DNA of 6,161 nt from Ruminococcaceae bacterium UBA3710 (GTDB taxonomy: Bacteria > Bacillota > Clostridia > Oscillospirales > Acutalibacteraceae), in assembly GCA_002371985.1 (NCBI GenBank), contig DFHZ01000024.1, positions 1 through 6,161 on the forward strand. Direction: 5' to 3'. Each line of letters opens with the position of its first letter. The stretch's first letter is position 1. The notes under the pieces were generated by a model that did not search any database, had not been told where the DNA came from, and was given only the letters and a program-made list of their open reading frames with translations. A program made the translations under genes and the position numbers. Below are positions 5,342-6,161 of this stretch, in pieces.

Positions 5342-6161
5342 AGTTTATTCCTTTCAAAATTACGGCAATTCTCTATGGCAGTCTGTATATTAAGCATTCC
5401 GCTTGTGGCATCCTCTCTTGATAGTGCCATAGTCGCACAAACAGTACCGTATTCAAGTATTTCTTTGTCATTAAGTCCGCCGCTTATCGCTAAAAGCGAA
5501 CCCGCACAAAAGGCGTCCCCTGCTCCGGTAGTACCTTTAATATATCCTTGTGGCAGTTTATAACTTCCAAGCACGGTTATATTTCCGTTTTTATCTGCAC
5601 AGACAGAGCCCGACGAAAAATGAATAATAACCTTTTCGTTCACACCAAGGTCAATCAGTTTTTTCGCCATATCGGGTACATTTTTAATGTCGGGGGACAA
5701 CCCCGTAAGCCGACCGGCCTCGAGTTCATTTATGATAAGATAATCGGTAAAGGGCAGACAAGGCAAAACACAACCGTACCTGTCTGAATTATCACTGACA
5801 AGGTCAATAGAGGTTTTAATGCCCTTTTCTTTTACTTTTTTAAGTATTTTTAATCCGTCGCCATTATCTACTTTTTGAAGCAACAGAAAATATCCAAGGT
5901 GGAATATATCTACATTAAGGCTTTCAAAGTCTATATCGTCTTCACCGAAATCTGCGGAAGCGCCGGGATATGTAAAGAATGTTCTTTGTCCGCCGGAAAC
6001 ACTTATCACCTGAGTAAAACTCGTTTTATCCTGTGAAAATGTAAGCATATCTGTACCTACACCGTTGTTTTCGAGAATGCTCTTAACAAATGTAGCATTT
6101 TCGTCTTGTCCTATTTTTCCGATTGCCGAAACTTCGAGTTCCGGCATTATTTTTTTAAGGT
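5332..6161 (-). CDS. PfkB-family carbohydrate kinase, partial at 5' end
   Basis: The frame stays open to the right edge. ATG 6147 is probably not the start: upstream codons read LKKI, and LKKIMPELEVSAIGKIG is ordinary internal PfkB sequence that normally follows the Gly-rich sugar-binding segment and its conserved Asn. About 40-50 residues are missing. Counting from that Met, RTFF (55-58), HLGYFLLL (83-90), YLIINELEAGRLTG (136-149) and IHFSSG (175-180) precede the second PfkB signature TTGAGDAFCAG (206-216), where D211 is the catalytic base. The enzyme uses ATP to phosphorylate a sugar or sugar phosphate; with an aldolase next in the operon, a ketose monophosphate kinase acting like tagatose-6-phosphate kinase is the natural guess. 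Its promoter lies outside the window, so regulation is not visible. Confidence 0.9.
   Translation of the reverse strand, partial: LKKIMPELEVSAIGKIGQDENATFVKSILENNGVGTDMLTFSQDKTSFTQVISVSGGQRTFFTYPGASADFGEDDIDFESLNVDIFHLGYFLLLQKVDNGDGLKILKKVKEKGIKTSIDLVSDNSDRYGCVLPCLPFTDYLIINELEAGRLTGLSPDIKNVPDMAKKLIDLGVNEKVIIHFSSGSVCADKNGNITVLGSYKLPQGYIKGTTGAGDAFCAGSLLAISGGLNDKEILEYGTVCATMALSREDATSGMLNIQTAIENCRNFERNKLCL

Noticed and set aside
6145..6147. ATG 6147 as the true kinase start
   Set aside because: The frame continues upstream with codons that fit PfkB sequence, the Gly-rich N-terminal segment would be missing, and no ribosome binding site is present in the poly-A stretch before it.

Overview
The window looks like a catabolic sugar or polyol locus from a low-GC, Gram-positive anaerobe, most likely a clostridial Firmicute. 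This rests on the AT-rich intergenic DNA, near-consensus sigma-A promoters, purine-rich ribosome binding sites, two DeoR-family repressors, and enzyme families common in such bacteria. No transporter, mobile element, RNA gene or CRISPR array is visible. The locus runs off both ends of the window.

Layout, left to right. (1) Positions 1-921, minus strand: a glycerol-1-phosphate dehydrogenase-like (AraM/EgsA family) metal-dependent dehydrogenase, cut by the left edge. (2) Positions 922-1075: a divergent control region with two good promoters and four copies of TGATTAT or its complement. (3) Positions 1076-1777, plus strand: DeoR-family regulator 1. (4) A 15-bp hairpin between convergent genes. 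(5) Positions 3513 down to 1837, minus strand: a two-gene operon of a GatD-like zinc polyol-phosphate dehydrogenase followed by an Rpe/AlsE-like 3-epimerase. (6) Positions 3514-3657: a second divergent control region, with three copies of AAACGAAA and a palindrome between the two -35 boxes. (7) Positions 3658-4362, plus strand: DeoR-family regulator 2. (8) A strong hairpin, probably a bidirectional terminator. (9) Positions 6161 down to 4505, minus strand: a PfkB-family sugar kinase (start outside the window) overlapping a class II ketose-bisphosphate aldolase.

The enzymes can be ordered as a pathway by inference. A polyol phosphate is oxidised to a ketose phosphate (GatD-like), epimerised at C3 (Rpe/AlsE-like), phosphorylated to a bisphosphate (PfkB), and cleaved to dihydroxyacetone phosphate and an aldehyde (aldolase). 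The AraM-like enzyme could interconvert dihydroxyacetone phosphate and glycerol-1-phosphate, or act on a related polyol phosphate. It resembles galactitol catabolism with an added epimerase and an added dehydrogenase. The true substrate cannot be read from the sequence.

The regulatory layout is the most distinctive part. Each enzyme operon whose start is visible is transcribed divergently from its own DeoR-type regulator. The two regulators are paralogues, and the two intergenic regions carry different repeated operator candidates placed over the promoters. This suggests two separately tuned switches, perhaps for two intermediates of one pathway or for two merged pathways.
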